DNA of 64,000 bases, taken from assembly GCF_002216005.1 (NCBI RefSeq), contig NZ_NIQC01000009.1, positions 1 through 64,000 of the forward strand. Direction: 5' to 3'. The position numbers and the translations under genes are program-made. This document shows positions 36,497 to 45,611 of the stretch, one piece after another. The notes under the pieces were generated by a model. The model worked only from the letters and a program-made list of their open reading frames with translations, was not told the origin of the DNA and ran no database searches. The stretch comes from Natranaerobius trueperi (GTDB taxonomy: Bacteria > Bacillota > Natranaerobiia > Natranaerobiales > Natranaerobiaceae). Numbering within the stretch: the stretch's first letter is position 1; each line of letters begins with the position of its first letter.

Positions 36497-36542
36497 TTGC
36501 AATAATTTGCAAGATGCATCATTTTGCATGCGTTATTTTGCA
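36497..36542. promoter_or_regulatory. Upstream activator sites (TGCA cluster)
   Basis: Five TGCA cores (starting at 36498, 36508, 36515, 36525 and 36539) lie in 45 bases, including two TTGCAA palindromes four bases apart and one ATGCAT. The cluster is 45-90 bases upstream of the -24 element, the usual distance for binding of a sigma-54 activator. The bkdR-like product is the obvious candidate to bind it. Confidence 0.65.
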
Positions 36543-36544
36543 GT

Positions 36545-38326
36545 CTAAGAGATTTTGTATTTATCAATTTTGTAATATAGGGTTCGTAAAGCAATATTAA
36601 GATCCTTCGCTGCTTCACTTCTTTTTCCATTATTACGCTCTAAGGCTTCGATAATTGCTTTTTTTTCAGTTTCTTGTATAATTTCATCCAAAGACAAATC
36701 TTTAGTAAATTCTCGTCCATTAGGTGTACTATTATTACAATTAATTTTTGTAGTTTGTTCTGTTGAAGGTAGATGGTTAGGTTTCATGATTGTTTCAGTA
36801 ATCTCCATATTAATCATTGCTCGTCCTATGTAATTTTCTAATTCACGAACATTACCTGGCCAATCATATTTCTTCAATATTTCTAACGCTTTGTCTGATA
36901 TTTCATTTACATTTCTACCATACTCTTGATTAAACTTTTTTAATAAAAATTGAGCTAGAAATGGAATGTCTTCAGCACGTTCACCCAAAGAAGGAATTTT
37001 AATAGGTATTACATTCAAACGATAGTAAAGGTCTCTTCTAAACTCGTTATTATTTATAGCATTTTCTAGATCTCTATTAGTTGCTGCAATAACTCGACAT
37101 TTTATTGGTACAGGCTTATTACTTCCTACCCTCATCACTTCTCTTTCTTGTAAAACCCTTAATAACTTAGCTTGTAGATTTAATGACATTTCTCCAATTT
37201 CGTCTAAAAAGATAGTACCACTTTTTGCTTCTTCAAAAAGTCCTCTTTTTCCTCCCCTTTTGGCCCCTGTAAAAGCTCCTTCAACATACCCAAAAAGTTC
37301 ACTCTCTAACAAAGTCTCTGTTAGTGACGCACAATTCACTCTTACAAATGGATCATATCTTCTTTCACTGTTATTATGAATAGCATGTGCAAAAAGTTCT
37401 TTCCCGGTTCCACTTTCTCCTCTAAGTAAGACAGTTGCGGGTGTTTGAGCAGCTGTCTTAGCAATCCGAATTGCTGCTTTAATATCACCTGATTCGCCTA
37501 CTATATCATCAAAGGTATACTTTGCTTCTAGTTTTCTTATGATACTCTTCGCTTCATTCAGCTCTTCTGTAAGTTGTTTAATCTTAGATACATCATGTAT
37601 CACTCCTACACTACCTTTTAAGTTTCCATTTACTATAATCGGTGCCACATCAACTAGAACATCTTTTTTATTTGGTCCAACTTTCAGTGGAACATTTTTT
37701 ACCGCTTTTTTAGTTTTAAGAACTTTATAGTGCATGCTTTCACCTTCAGCAATATCTACTGTAGCAGGTTTACCTATAACATCATTTTTCGTCAAACCAG
37801 TTATTTCTGTATATGCAGGGTTTATTAATATACCAATACCATTTTCATCTACTACAGAAATAGCATCTTGAGTTGAATTAATTATAGCCTTTAGCATACT
37901 TTCTATTTCTTTTAAATCTGTAACCTCTTCTGCTAGCGTAATTATCTCTGTAATATCTCTAAAGACCGCAACAGCACCTTGAATATTACCATATTCATCA
38001 TAAACAGGTACCCTATTTGTAATAATTGTAGTATATTCATTTAGTTCTTGTCTTCTATCATACTCTGGTACACCAGTGTTAAGTATAATAGGTAAGCGTG
38101 TATTTGGAATAACATCTTTTGCATATTTACCTGAAACTGAGTCTTTTGATATATCGGTAATTCTTTCTGCAGCATCGTTAAAAACAGTTACAATTCCATT
38201 GTGATCAACTGCTAACATGCCATCATGAGTAGAGTTTAAAATTCGGTCAATCTCTTTTCCAGAAGTTGAAAAACTATTTTTCAATCTTTTCTTAACCATC
38301 AGATCACACTCCATACATAAAATCAT
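36545..38326 (-). CDS. bkdR: Sigma-54-dependent transcriptional activator, BkdR-like
   Basis: A 593-residue activator. Residues about 20-125 and 140-250 are two PAS sensor domains. The central AAA+ domain has Walker [17 protein letters not shown], the GAFTGA loop ([14 protein letters not shown]) that contacts sigma-54, and Walker [21 protein letters not shown]. The C terminus [20 protein letters not shown] is a Fis-type helix-turn-helix. It most likely senses a metabolite (PAS ligand unknown) and switches on the ptb-to-vor operon. The ATG at 38326 overlaps the upstream stop by four bases; a second ATG at 38299, with GGAG before it, is an alternative start. Confidence 0.93.
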   Translation of the reverse strand: MILCMECDLMVKKRLKNSFSTSGKEIDRILNSTHDGMLAVDHNGIVTVFNDAAERITDISKDSVSGKYAKDVIPNTRLPIILNTGVPEYDRRQELNEYTTIITNRVPVYDEYGNIQGAVAVFRDITEIITLAEEVTDLKEIESMLKAIINSTQDAISVVDENGIGILINPAYTEITGLTKNDVIGKPATVDIAEGESMHYKVLKTKKAVKNVPLKVGPNKKDVLVDVAPIIVNGNLKGSVGVIHDVSKIKQLTEELNEAKSIIRKLEAKYTFDDIVGESGDIKAAIRIAKTAAQTPATVLLRGESGTGKELFAHAIHNNSERRYDPFVRVNCASLTETLLESELFGYVEGAFTGAKRGGKRGLFEEAKSGTIFLDEIGEMSLNLQAKLLRVLQEREVMRVGSNKPVPIKCRVIAATNRDLENAINNNEFRRDLYYRLNVIPIKIPSLGERAEDIPFLAQFLLKKFNQEYGRNVNEISDKALEILKKYDWPGNVRELENYIGRAMINMEITETIMKPNHLPSTEQTTKINCNNSTPNGREFTKDLSLDEIIQETEKKAIIEALERNNGKRSEAAKDLNIALRTLYYKIDKYKIS

Positions 38327-39144
38327 TGCCTACCCAAATTATCGAAAAATGTTAAAATAGAAGACCTTTTTATAATTCTACTTAACGAATAAAACTCTGT
38401 CAAAATATGTAGTGCAATGAAAACTGTCAATAACACCAGTTTTTGTTGAAAAGGTAATATAATTACAGCAAACCCACCGAAAAAAGATCCAATACCATTT
38501 GCTCCTGCATCTCCCATCATGTATTCCTCTTTTAAGTCACCTTTCAAGTAATATGTCAGCATAATAATAGCTGGATATATGATTAATATACTAGTTTCTA
38601 AAGTAAATAAAGAAATAAGTATTCCAAATAACAAAGCTCCTTTAGTTGCTCTACCAGGTTTTACATCTAATGAATTGATACTATTTGCAGATAGAGCTAT
38701 TAGAAGCGTATCTAATAAAATAATATTTTCAAACCCTTTGTTTAGTACTATTGAAAATGTTCCCCCTATAAGTATACCAAAAGATGCTTTTATAAATCCT
38801 ATAGTAATTTGACCTTGAAATATAAATGAATATATATGGCCAATTATCCCTTTCCTTCGTTCTATATTCAGATCATCTATAAAACCTAAAATTGTAAATA
38901 TGCTCATTATTGAAAATAAAGAAATAACTTGAGTATATTGTCTATCAACCATTACAAAATAAATAAGAATTGATGGTAAATATATGAAAGGAAATACAAC
39001 TCCCATAGCTATAGGTATTTCATTATTACGATAATTTTTTGCAGTTATATTAGCTTTTTGAAAGGTTGTTTTAAAAACTTTTATCAAATTATATGACAAA
39101 CCAATTACTATAGCAGTAAAACCTACAAGAGACCATACTATCAC
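38323..39144 (-). CDS. Glycosyl-1-phosphate transferase-like membrane protein (MraY/WecA type)
   Basis: A 273-residue protein with about eight membrane segments. [20 protein letters not shown] near residue 90, [20 protein letters not shown] near 155 and [18 protein letters not shown] near 210 match the Asp-containing loops of the polyprenyl-phosphate sugar-phosphate transferase family (DDxxD, NxxD and MGD). It is shorter than MraY (about 320). The GTG start follows GGAGGA. It probably acts with the neighbouring glycosyltransferase on a lipid-linked sugar, but the sugar is unknown. Confidence 0.8.
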   Translation of the reverse strand: MIVWSLVGFTAIVIGLSYNLIKVFKTTFQKANITAKNYRNNEIPIAMGVVFPFIYLPSILIYFVMVDRQYTQVISLFSIMSIFTILGFIDDLNIERRKGIIGHIYSFIFQGQITIGFIKASFGILIGGTFSIVLNKGFENIILLDTLLIALSANSINSLDVKPGRATKGALLFGILISLFTLETSILIIYPAIIMLTYYLKGDLKEEYMMGDAGANGIGSFFGGFAVIILPFQQKLVLLTVFIALHILTEFYSLSRIIKRSSILTFFDNLGRQ

Positions 39145-39158
39145 ACTTATCCTCCTAT

Positions 39159-39851
39159 TCAGAGTGAATCAATTTTCTTATTTATAATTGTTTTTAATAT
39201 GTGAACAAATTGTTTTCCCCTATGTAAAAAACCAAAAAAATCTTTGCCGGTTACCCTATGATCCATTTGTACTTCGACTTCTTTTATTTCCTTTTGTAAT
39301 TTAATTGCTTCAATAGTACTTCCTACTTCTATCCCAAACTTACTATCACACTCTTTTTCAATTATCTTTTTTGCTGTATCTTTACTTAACACTCGTTGGC
39401 CTGAAAGAGCTGTGTTCACTTTCTTACCAGTTACGTGTTGTATTCCCCACTTAGCTAAACATTTTACAAGACCAAACCCTCCGTTGTTACTTTTAGGAAA
39501 TTTAGCAATAGTAATATCCGTTTCACCTCTAGTAACAGGGTTTATTAAATAACTAATTTGTTGTGCTGTTTCTCCTAAGTCAGCATCAACAAAAGCAACT
39601 ATATCAAAGTTTGCTTTATCAACCCCTATGCTTAAGGCTCTTCCTTTTCCTCTATTATTAGTTAATTTAATACATTTAACATCCATAGCTCTAGCTTTGT
39701 TTACCGTATTGTCTAGTGACCCATCATCAACAACAATAATCTCACCTACTTTAGAGATGTGATTTAGTGCCCTTATAGTATTTTGAATAGTGTCTTCTTC
39801 ATTATAAGCTGGTATAATAACAGATATTTTATCTATTTTTTTCATCTTCAT
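39159..39851 (-). CDS. Family 2 glycosyltransferase
   Basis: A 230-residue GT-A fold enzyme: KISVIIPAYNEEDTIQNTI at the N terminus, VVDDGSLDNTVNKA near residue 40 and AFVDADLGE near residue 88 (the DxD site). It lacks C-terminal membrane helices, so it is a soluble or peripheral dolichol-phosphate-mannose-synthase-like transferase. The ATG overlaps the end of the preceding steB-like gene by 23 bases. Acceptor and donor are unknown. Confidence 0.88.
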   Translation of the reverse strand: MKMKKIDKISVIIPAYNEEDTIQNTIRALNHISKVGEIIVVDDGSLDNTVNKARAMDVKCIKLTNNRGKGRALSIGVDKANFDIVAFVDADLGETAQQISYLINPVTRGETDITIAKFPKSNNGGFGLVKCLAKWGIQHVTGKKVNTALSGQRVLSKDTAKKIIEKECDSKFGIEVGSTIEAIKLQKEIKEVEVQMDHRVTGKDFFGFLHRGKQFVHILKTIINKKIDSL

Positions 39852-40284
39852 TACTCCCTATAATCACAACAATTTCAGTTGAGTTTACTGTTAAGACATC
39901 GTCATCTAATTTAAAATTATCATTTAAAGGTAACATTTCCAAATCATCTATACCAATACTTCGTAACTTACTTTCAAGTAAAGAAGACTCATCTCTCATT
40001 AAAATATACACTTCTTGTTCTGCAATCAAATCGTTATAGGTTGAAACCATAACTTCTTGAGTATGTTTAATTTCATCGATTTCATTTTTTAAACTTTTAT
40101 TTTCTTCTAGTAAATCTTGCTTTTCTTCTGTCACCATTTCAAAATGTTGTTCTAATCTATCTATAATTTCTTCTTGTTGTTTTACCAACACATCTTCACC
40201 CATAGTCATCCCCATTAATATGCCGATTCCTAGGCTACAAAATAAAGCTACAATAGTAATTACATAATGATTTATTTTAAACAT
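39829..40284 (-). CDS. steB: SteB/MctB-like membrane protein
   Basis: A 151-residue protein with an N-terminal membrane helix (residues 5-25, MFKINHYVITIVALFCSLGI) and a strongly predicted coiled coil (residues 30-75, rich in Glu/Lys/Leu). The start resembles the MctB/DUF3186 N terminus, YHVITIVAVFLALGIGILIG. In actinobacteria steB lies next to steA and acts in cell division; here too it follows a steA-like gene. It is shorter than MctB (about 310 residues), and the assignment relies on the N terminus and context. Confidence 0.65.
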   Translation of the reverse strand: MFKINHYVITIVALFCSLGIGILMGMTMGEDVLVKQQEEIIDRLEQHFEMVTEEKQDLLEENKSLKNEIDEIKHTQEVMVSTYNDLIAEQEVYILMRDESSLLESKLRSIGIDDLEMLPLNDNFKLDDDVLTVNSTEIVVIIGSNEDEKNR

Positions 40285-40299
40285 TTAATTCCTCCCTAA

Positions 40300-41451
40300 T
40301 TAAAACAACAATCGCAGATACAGATAAATAAGTCTAAAAAAGTGTGCTACAACAGGTGACAATGAAGCTAGTATAATTACTGGTATTATTGCTGCAAATA
40401 AAATCATTCCTAATGCATGTATTCTAACACGTGGCCGATATAACTGACTTACACCTTTAGCATCTACTAACTTTTCTCCTACCTTTAGTCGTGCTAAAAA
40501 AGTACTTGCCATCCCTTTTCTACCTTTTTCTAGAAAATCTATTACATGAGTGTGTGTACCCAAAGCGATTAATAATCTAGCATTTAACTGAAAAGCTGTT
40601 AGTAGGGCAACATCTTCACTAGTACCTGGTGCCGGTATATTATAATATTTTAAACCTAAATCTTGTAGTCGGTCTCCTCCTGGGGCTTCTCCATTTGGAT
40701 AAGCATGGACCAACAAATATTTTGCCTTTTTTAAGGCACGGTCACTGACACTATCCATATCCCCTAAAATAACATCTGGAATAAACCCACGATCTAGTAA
40801 AGCATCTCCACCTCCGTCTACACCGATTAAAATTGGATTTTCTTGATTAATATATTCTGATATAGTTTTAAGGTCACTCTGATAATCTTTTCCTCTAACA
40901 ACTATTACACAGTGCTTATTATTTATTAGTTCATACATATCACCTGGTAAATCACTAAGCTCTAGATTTTTAAACATTAATTCTTTCTCTGGAATAACAT
41001 AATTAAAAGTATTTTCGACAAACTCTTTTAATCTATTTTCAAAATTTTCTTCAGCTTTTCTCTCTAAATTTTCTAAAGTCTTTTTTGTTATTAACCTTCC
41101 TTCTGTAATCTTTTTTTCATTATGATAAACTTTGTTGTCAGCAATTGTTAGATAACAATTACTTTTATTCTCCAAAAACTGTCGAAGTTTCTCTCCCTCT
41201 ACCTTATCAATTAGAGGTATATTCTCCCTTAGTAATACTCGGGGGCCTTGGTTTGGATAGAAACCTGTCATACTGTCCTCTATATTAATAACAGCTGTTA
41301 TCCCAGCCTCAACTAAAGATTCTGCGGCAATTTCATCTAAATTTTCATGGGCAATTACCGCAATGTCTCCTTGTTTTAACTCTGCCACCAAATTTTTCGT
41401 TTTAAAGTCTAATTTAGCTGGTCCTTTTAGCTTGTTTTTTAATGTGATCAC
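40300..41451 (-). CDS. steA: SteA-like cytokinetic protein (thiamine pyrophosphokinase-like domain)
   Basis: A 383-residue protein. The middle has IGVDGGGDALLDRGFIPDVI and LGDMDSVSDRALKKAKYLLV, motifs of the thiamine pyrophosphokinase fold, but the family is named SteA for a division-ring role in corynebacteria. Two C-terminal membrane segments (from about residue 345) anchor it. It starts at GTG with GGGGGG before it and leads a cluster with steB, GT2 and GT4-like genes. No SteA activity has been shown in this kind of organism that I know of. Confidence 0.8.
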   Translation of the reverse strand: MITLKNKLKGPAKLDFKTKNLVAELKQGDIAVIAHENLDEIAAESLVEAGITAVINIEDSMTGFYPNQGPRVLLRENIPLIDKVEGEKLRQFLENKSNCYLTIADNKVYHNEKKITEGRLITKKTLENLERKAEENFENRLKEFVENTFNYVIPEKELMFKNLELSDLPGDMYELINNKHCVIVVRGKDYQSDLKTISEYINQENPILIGVDGGGDALLDRGFIPDVILGDMDSVSDRALKKAKYLLVHAYPNGEAPGGDRLQDLGLKYYNIPAPGTSEDVALLTAFQLNARLLIALGTHTHVIDFLEKGRKGMASTFLARLKVGEKLVDAKGVSQLYRPRVRIHALGMILFAAIIPVIILASLSPVVAHFFRLIYLYLRLLF

Positions 41452-41546
41452 TACGATCCCCCCGAATTATTTCTAGGCATTTTTATTATGCCTTAATTTA
41501 ACCACAACTATGAAAAACCGTTCAGTTTTTATAACTCAATAAAAAA

Positions 41547-41566
41547 AGAGGCTTTTTAAGCCTCTC
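41547..41566. repeat. Left copy of the duplicated spo0A terminator hairpin
   Basis: AGAGGCTTTTTAAGCCTCTC, identical to 43099-43118. Read on the minus strand this copy is followed by seven T residues, so it keeps the original terminator form. Its 3' partner is on the other side of the IS1182-family element. Confidence 0.8.
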
Positions 41567-43016
41567 AGATTGTAGACAAATGGCCTTCTAATTTACTATT
41601 AGGAGGCCGCCATTTGTTATCTGATGTTGGCTTTATTTTGCCTAAAAAATAAAAAAACGAACTGCCCTTCTTCTTTTTCCAGGACCAGTTCGCTAACTTT
41701 TTCAGATTCATTGCAGCAAAAGCAAGCATCGCTTGCGCTGCCACTTTACTCTTCCCACGAAGTGTGGTCCATCGCAAACCATGCTTCTCTTTTAAATCAC
41801 CAAATACTCTTTCAATTGACTCTTTACGCTTTTCATAAATTTGTTTGTTGTAATGTGTGTGTCTTAGATGTTCTGCTTCATCTAAAGAATCTTGCCATAT
41901 ATGTCTAGATATTACTTTTTGGTTTTTTTGACTTTGAGTACACTTATCTATATCAGGACAACTTTGACATACTTTAGGATCAGAGACATACTCCCTGTAA
42001 CCTTCTCTATTAGTAGTGCGATAATGTAATATATGTTCATGTGGACAAATATAGCAATCATAGTACTCATCGTACACATACTCATGTTTTCTAAAGTATC
42101 CTTTTGGAGTTTGAGGACGTTTATAAGGCATCACAGGATGAACATCTTCTTCTAATAGAAAGTTCGCAATCGCAGGTGTTTTGTAACCGGCATCCACTGC
42201 TACTGTCTCGGGCTTTTTAACTAGTTCTTTAATCTTGTTAAACACATCAAAAAACACTTGACTGTCATGTACATTTGCGGCTTCTACAATACTACATAAT
42301 ACAAAACCATTCTTGTCGCAAGCAGTATGCCAGTTGTAAGCAAATAATCGTTCGCGCTCGTTCTTAACAAAGTAACCACTTTCCGGATCTGTTGTGCTTA
42401 TTCTACCCTCCCGAAACTCAGTTTTGTTTCGGGAGGGTAGGGGCTTTTTTCCGGATTTCTCTCGATCTATGTTTACTTCTTCATCTAATTTTTCTTGATA
42501 TGCTCTCGTTTCGGTGCTTTTTAATGAATTTCTTTTTATTTGCATTTGCTTTTACATGAGTTGAGTCAATGAATACTTCTGAAGGATCTACAAACCCTCG
42601 ATCTACGGATTCTTTTAAAATACGATAAAATATTTGCTCAAAAACGTCTGTGTCTCTAAACCTACGTTCATAGTTCTTTCCAAATGTTGAAAAGTGGGGT
42701 ACCGGGTCATATAAACCTAAACCTAAAAACCAACGGTACGCTACATTGGTTTCAATCTCTTTTATGGTCTGTCTCATAGACCTTATCCCAAACAGATATC
42801 GAGTTAACACCATTTTTATATTAAAACCACTGGATCTATGCTTGGACGACCTGTATCTTTAGAATAATAATCTTCAACTAAATCATAGATGAAATCAAAA
42901 TCAATAGTTTCATCTACTTTTCTCACTAAGTGATCTTTAGGCACCAAATCGTCCAGCATTACTATTTCTGCTGCTTTACGTTTTTCTCTTTCTTGCTTGT
43001 TTAGCACCTTTATCAC
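41565..43016 (-). pseudogene. IS1182-family transposase broken by two frameshifts
   Basis: The N-terminal DUF772-like domain (QEREKRKAAEIVMLDDLVPK to GRPSIDPVVLI) lies at 43016-42816, the middle with RYLFGIRSMRQTIKEIETNV and IDSTHVKANANKKK at 42813-42481, and the C-terminal DDE part with TVAVDAGYKTPAIANF and YEKRKESIERVFGDLKEKHG at 42545-41565. Frame changes occur near 42814 (about TTAATATAAAAATGG) and near 42515 (after ATTAAAAAGCACCG). Otherwise the catalytic parts are complete, so inactivation is recent. The stop codon overlaps the element end. Confidence 0.9.
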
Positions 43017-43098
43017 CTCGGATTATTTTTTCCGAAATTACTATTCTACAAAAAAAGCTTGTCGACCTGCCTATTTAATAGACTTTGTCGACAAGCTG
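41567..43098 (-). mobile_element. IS1182-family insertion sequence
   Basis: About 1532 bp between the two copies of the spo0A terminator hairpin. The ends form an inverted repeat: AGATTGTAGACAAA on the left against AGCTTGTCGACAAA on the right strand (12 of 14). The element carries a broken transposase gene and a terminator in front of it. The 20-bp flanking duplication fits this family, in which long, variable target duplications are known. Confidence 0.85.
43049..43097 (-). terminator. Terminator inside the IS, in front of the transposase
   Basis: AGCTTGTCGAC (43056-43066) pairs exactly with GTCGACAAGCT (43087-43097), followed on the minus strand by seven T residues. It lies between the IS end and the transposase start at 43016, so read-through from spo0A would stop before the transposase. 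Confidence 0.82.
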
Positions 43099-43118
43099 AG
43101 AGGCTTTTTAAGCCTCTC
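43099..43118. repeat. Right copy of the duplicated spo0A terminator hairpin
   Basis: AGAGGCTTTTTAAGCCTCTC directly after the spo0A stop. The T run that originally followed it was moved away by the insertion; the IS-borne hairpin at 43049-43097 now supplies the T-ended stem. Confidence 0.8.
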
Positions 43119-43124
43119 TTAAAA

Positions 43125-43958
43125 CTATAAACTAACACTTTTTTTATTTTTTAATCTCAACTTGTCAGCAACAATAGCTATAAATTCAGAATTCGTTGGT
43201 TTTCCTTTTTCTGTATTGATAGTATACCCAAACAAGTTTTTAATTGTTTCTATATCATTTCTATTCCATGCAACTTCAATAGCATGTCTAATTGCTCTTT
43301 CTACTCTACTAGGAGTAGTTTCAAAAGATTCAGCTATTTTAGGGTATAATATTTTAGTTACAGAACTTAATAAATCAGGTTCCTCAATAACCATCATTAT
43401 AGCTTGCCTTAAATATAAATATCCCTTAATATGAGCTGGAACTCCTAATTCATGAATAATTTCAGTTATTTCACTTTCTAAATCAAGTTTATTATCTTCT
43501 GTTTCTTCATGTTTTTTATTACCTTCATTATACTCTATTATATCTGCTTTTCCCTCATCTAAATTCATTTCTGATTTAAATTCAAATCCATTATATAATT
43601 GCTTAATCCTATCAGCCAAAATATCCATACTAAAAGGCTTTAAAATATAGTAATCTGCTCCTAAATTAACTGCTTTTTGTGTTATTTTCTCATGTCCAAA
43701 AGCTGTTAGCATAATAGTTCTAGGTTTAATTTTTTTAGCGTTCTCTTGTTGAAGATATTCCAAAACACCTATTCCATCTAGAACTGGCATAATAATATCT
43801 AATAACATTACATCAGGCTTTGATTGTTCAATACATTCAATAGCTTCTTCTCCATTATAAGCTACATCGACAACATTAAACTCTTCATGTTCTACTAAAT
43901 AATCCTGTAAAATTTCGCAGAATTCTTTATTATCATCTACGATCAACACATTAATCAT
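43125..43958 (-). CDS. spo0A: Sporulation master regulator Spo0A
   Basis: A 277-residue response regulator that starts sporulation. The receiver domain has Asp8-Asp9, phosphorylation site Asp54 ([13 protein letters not shown]) and the conserved Lys in YYILKPF. The C-terminal DNA-binding domain shows the Spo0A hallmark [19 protein letters not shown] (about residue 215-235). It lies directly after spoIVB. A perfect 0A box is found about 77 bases before the start. Its original terminator was duplicated by the downstream IS. Confidence 0.98.
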   Translation of the reverse strand: MINVLIVDDNKEFCEILQDYLVEHEEFNVVDVAYNGEEAIECIEQSKPDVMLLDIIMPVLDGIGVLEYLQQENAKKIKPRTIMLTAFGHEKITQKAVNLGADYYILKPFSMDILADRIKQLYNGFEFKSEMNLDEGKADIIEYNEGNKKHEETEDNKLDLESEITEIIHELGVPAHIKGYLYLRQAIMMVIEEPDLLSSVTKILYPKIAESFETTPSRVERAIRHAIEVAWNRNDIETIKNLFGYTINTEKGKPTNSEFIAIVADKLRLKNKKSVSL

Positions 43959-44034
43959 TAACCTACCTCCTTTTAATAAAGCAAATTATTCTATAATAAA
44001 CAAATTCCTAAGTTGGAAATTACTCACAGATGAT

Positions 44035-44041
44035 TTCGACA
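44035..44041 (-). promoter_or_regulatory. 0A box before spo0A
   Basis: TGTCGAA on the minus strand, an exact match to the Spo0A-binding heptamer TGNCGAA, about 77 bases upstream of the spo0A start. It suggests autoregulation. A single heptamer is not rare by chance, so support is moderate. Confidence 0.55.
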
Positions 44042-44070
44042 AAGTCAGTAATTTCTCCTTCTAAAACTGC

Positions 44071-44109
44071 TAAAAAATTAGCATCGAATGTTGACACCAT
44101 TCGATGCTA
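44071..44109 (-). terminator. Terminator between spoIVB and spo0A
   Basis: TAGCATCGAATG (44079-44090) pairs with CATTCGATGCTA (44098-44109) around seven bases, followed on the minus strand by a T-rich run. It ends the spoIVB transcript and lies just before the 0A box. Confidence 0.88.
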
Positions 44110-44148
44110 TTGTTATGATTATTTGTTAGAAATTAAACTTTTTTGTCA

Positions 44149-45444
44149 TTATCGCTCTGCCTCATATAACATCCATTCCAGAAATATACCATATCCCTTA
44201 GTTGGTTCGTTTACAAACACATGTGTTACTGCCCCAACAATTCTATCTTCTTGTATAATTGGGCTTCCACTCATTCCTTGAATAATACCCCCAGTTTCTT
44301 CTTTTAATTCTTCATCAGTTACTTCTATAACCATACCTTTACCACTTGCAGAGTTTTGTGGCATCAGCCTTTTAATTTCAATATCAAATCTTTCAACTTT
44401 GTCATCTTCTAAAACTGTCAAAATTTCAGCTTCTCCTTCATCTACATGATCAATTAAACCTATAGATTTTTTGTTTACAGAAGTAGTATCTACTTGTTCA
44501 TCTTCTATTTGACCAAAAATCCCAAAATCCGTATTTTTTTCTACTTTTCCGTATGGTTGATCTTCTTCAACAAATACTCCTCTTTTTTGTCCTGGTTTTC
44601 CGCTTTTTCCCTCTTCTATATCAACTATTCTTGCATTTACAATTCTACCGTCTCTAAAAGATCCATCTCTATTTGTAAAATCAGATACTGAATGACCTAG
44701 AGCACCAAATGTATTGTTTTTTTTATCTATATAAGTTAACGTGCCTACACCTAAAGAAGAGTCAGCTAAATATAGGCCTATACTCTTTTTTTGAAGTTCA
44801 TTACAGTATCTAGATTCAACAGTTGTTTTTTTAAATTCATTGTTTCTCCTTACTGTAATATTAATAGATGAACTTTCCTCTAAAGTATTTTCTAGAATTT
44901 TAGACGTTTTATCTATGTCTCGGATTTTTTGACCGTCAACTTTTACTATACTATCTCCGGCTTTTATTCCCGCCTCTTTAGCCGGCGAAAGTTCACCATT
45001 TTGGGTTTGTAGAAAATAATGATCAGTAACTATCACTTCACCAGCTCCTGATCTGATTCCAATAGATTCTCCACCTGGAATAAGATCCCTATCAGGAACG
45101 ATGTTTACTTCCATCGATCTTAGGGGAACATAACCAAAAAGACGAAATTCTACAGTTACTTCTCCTATATCTTTGGGTTCAATTTTTAACGGTTTTCCTA
45201 AATTAACTTCAACCAAATCTTCAGCAAGTGTTTCGTTTCCATTTAATGACAAAACTTGCTCGTTTTGACCACTTGTGACATATATCTTTATAGGCAAGCT
45301 GGGCTGTATTTCGTAATGATCATTCTCTAAAATCCTTATCTCATCTGGTATATTTGCATAATTTTGTACCGGACTACTGAAACCAATAAATAATATGGTT
45401 AACGCTAAGCATATTCCTGTTAGTTTTCGTTTATTAGATTTCAA
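44149..45444 (-). CDS. spoIVB: SpoIVB peptidase
   Basis: A 431-residue serine peptidase (family S55) that signals across the forespore membranes to activate pro-SigK processing. It has an N-terminal signal segment (residues 8-28), a PDZ domain (residues ~125-205, AKEAGIKAGDSIVKVDGQK), and the protease core with LGHSVSDFTNRDG (catalytic His) and GGIIQGMSGSPIIQEDRIVG (catalytic Ser). The start is TTG after GGAGTG. It lies between recN and spo0A as in Bacillus. Confidence 0.97.
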   Translation of the reverse strand: MKSNKRKLTGICLALTILFIGFSSPVQNYANIPDEIRILENDHYEIQPSLPIKIYVTSGQNEQVLSLNGNETLAEDLVEVNLGKPLKIEPKDIGEVTVEFRLFGYVPLRSMEVNIVPDRDLIPGGESIGIRSGAGEVIVTDHYFLQTQNGELSPAKEAGIKAGDSIVKVDGQKIRDIDKTSKILENTLEESSSINITVRRNNEFKKTTVESRYCNELQKKSIGLYLADSSLGVGTLTYIDKKNNTFGALGHSVSDFTNRDGSFRDGRIVNARIVDIEEGKSGKPGQKRGVFVEEDQPYGKVEKNTDFGIFGQIEDEQVDTTSVNKKSIGLIDHVDEGEAEILTVLEDDKVERFDIEIKRLMPQNSASGKGMVIEVTDEELKEETGGIIQGMSGSPIIQEDRIVGAVTHVFVNEPTKGYGIFLEWMLYEAER

Positions 45445-45584
45445 TTGCCAACACTCCTAGTTTAATTTTTCACCTCCCCACCAACATCTTAACTGTTTTG
45501 GGTCATTTTTAAATTTCCCCTGCTAAGTATGTCTCATACGGTTTCAAATCCAGGGAATAAACTGAATTCAATGCTAGGATTAAC

Positions 45585-45611
45585 AAAAAAAACACCATTT
45601 TATAAATGGTG
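45585..45611 (-). terminator. Terminator after recN
   Basis: CACCATTT pairs with AAATGGTG around a 3-base loop, followed on the minus strand by eight T residues, starting one base after the recN stop. Confidence 0.9.

Noticed and set aside
43981-44020. SigH-like promoter (AGGAATT and GAATAA) before spo0A
   Set aside because: The two elements are 18 bases apart from AGGA to GAAT, about three to four short of the spacing seen for spoIIA, so I list only the 0A box.
45500-45560. SigG promoter for spoIVB with CATACTTA as -10
   Set aside because: No suitable -35 element is found at 17-18 bases upstream, so the support is too weak.
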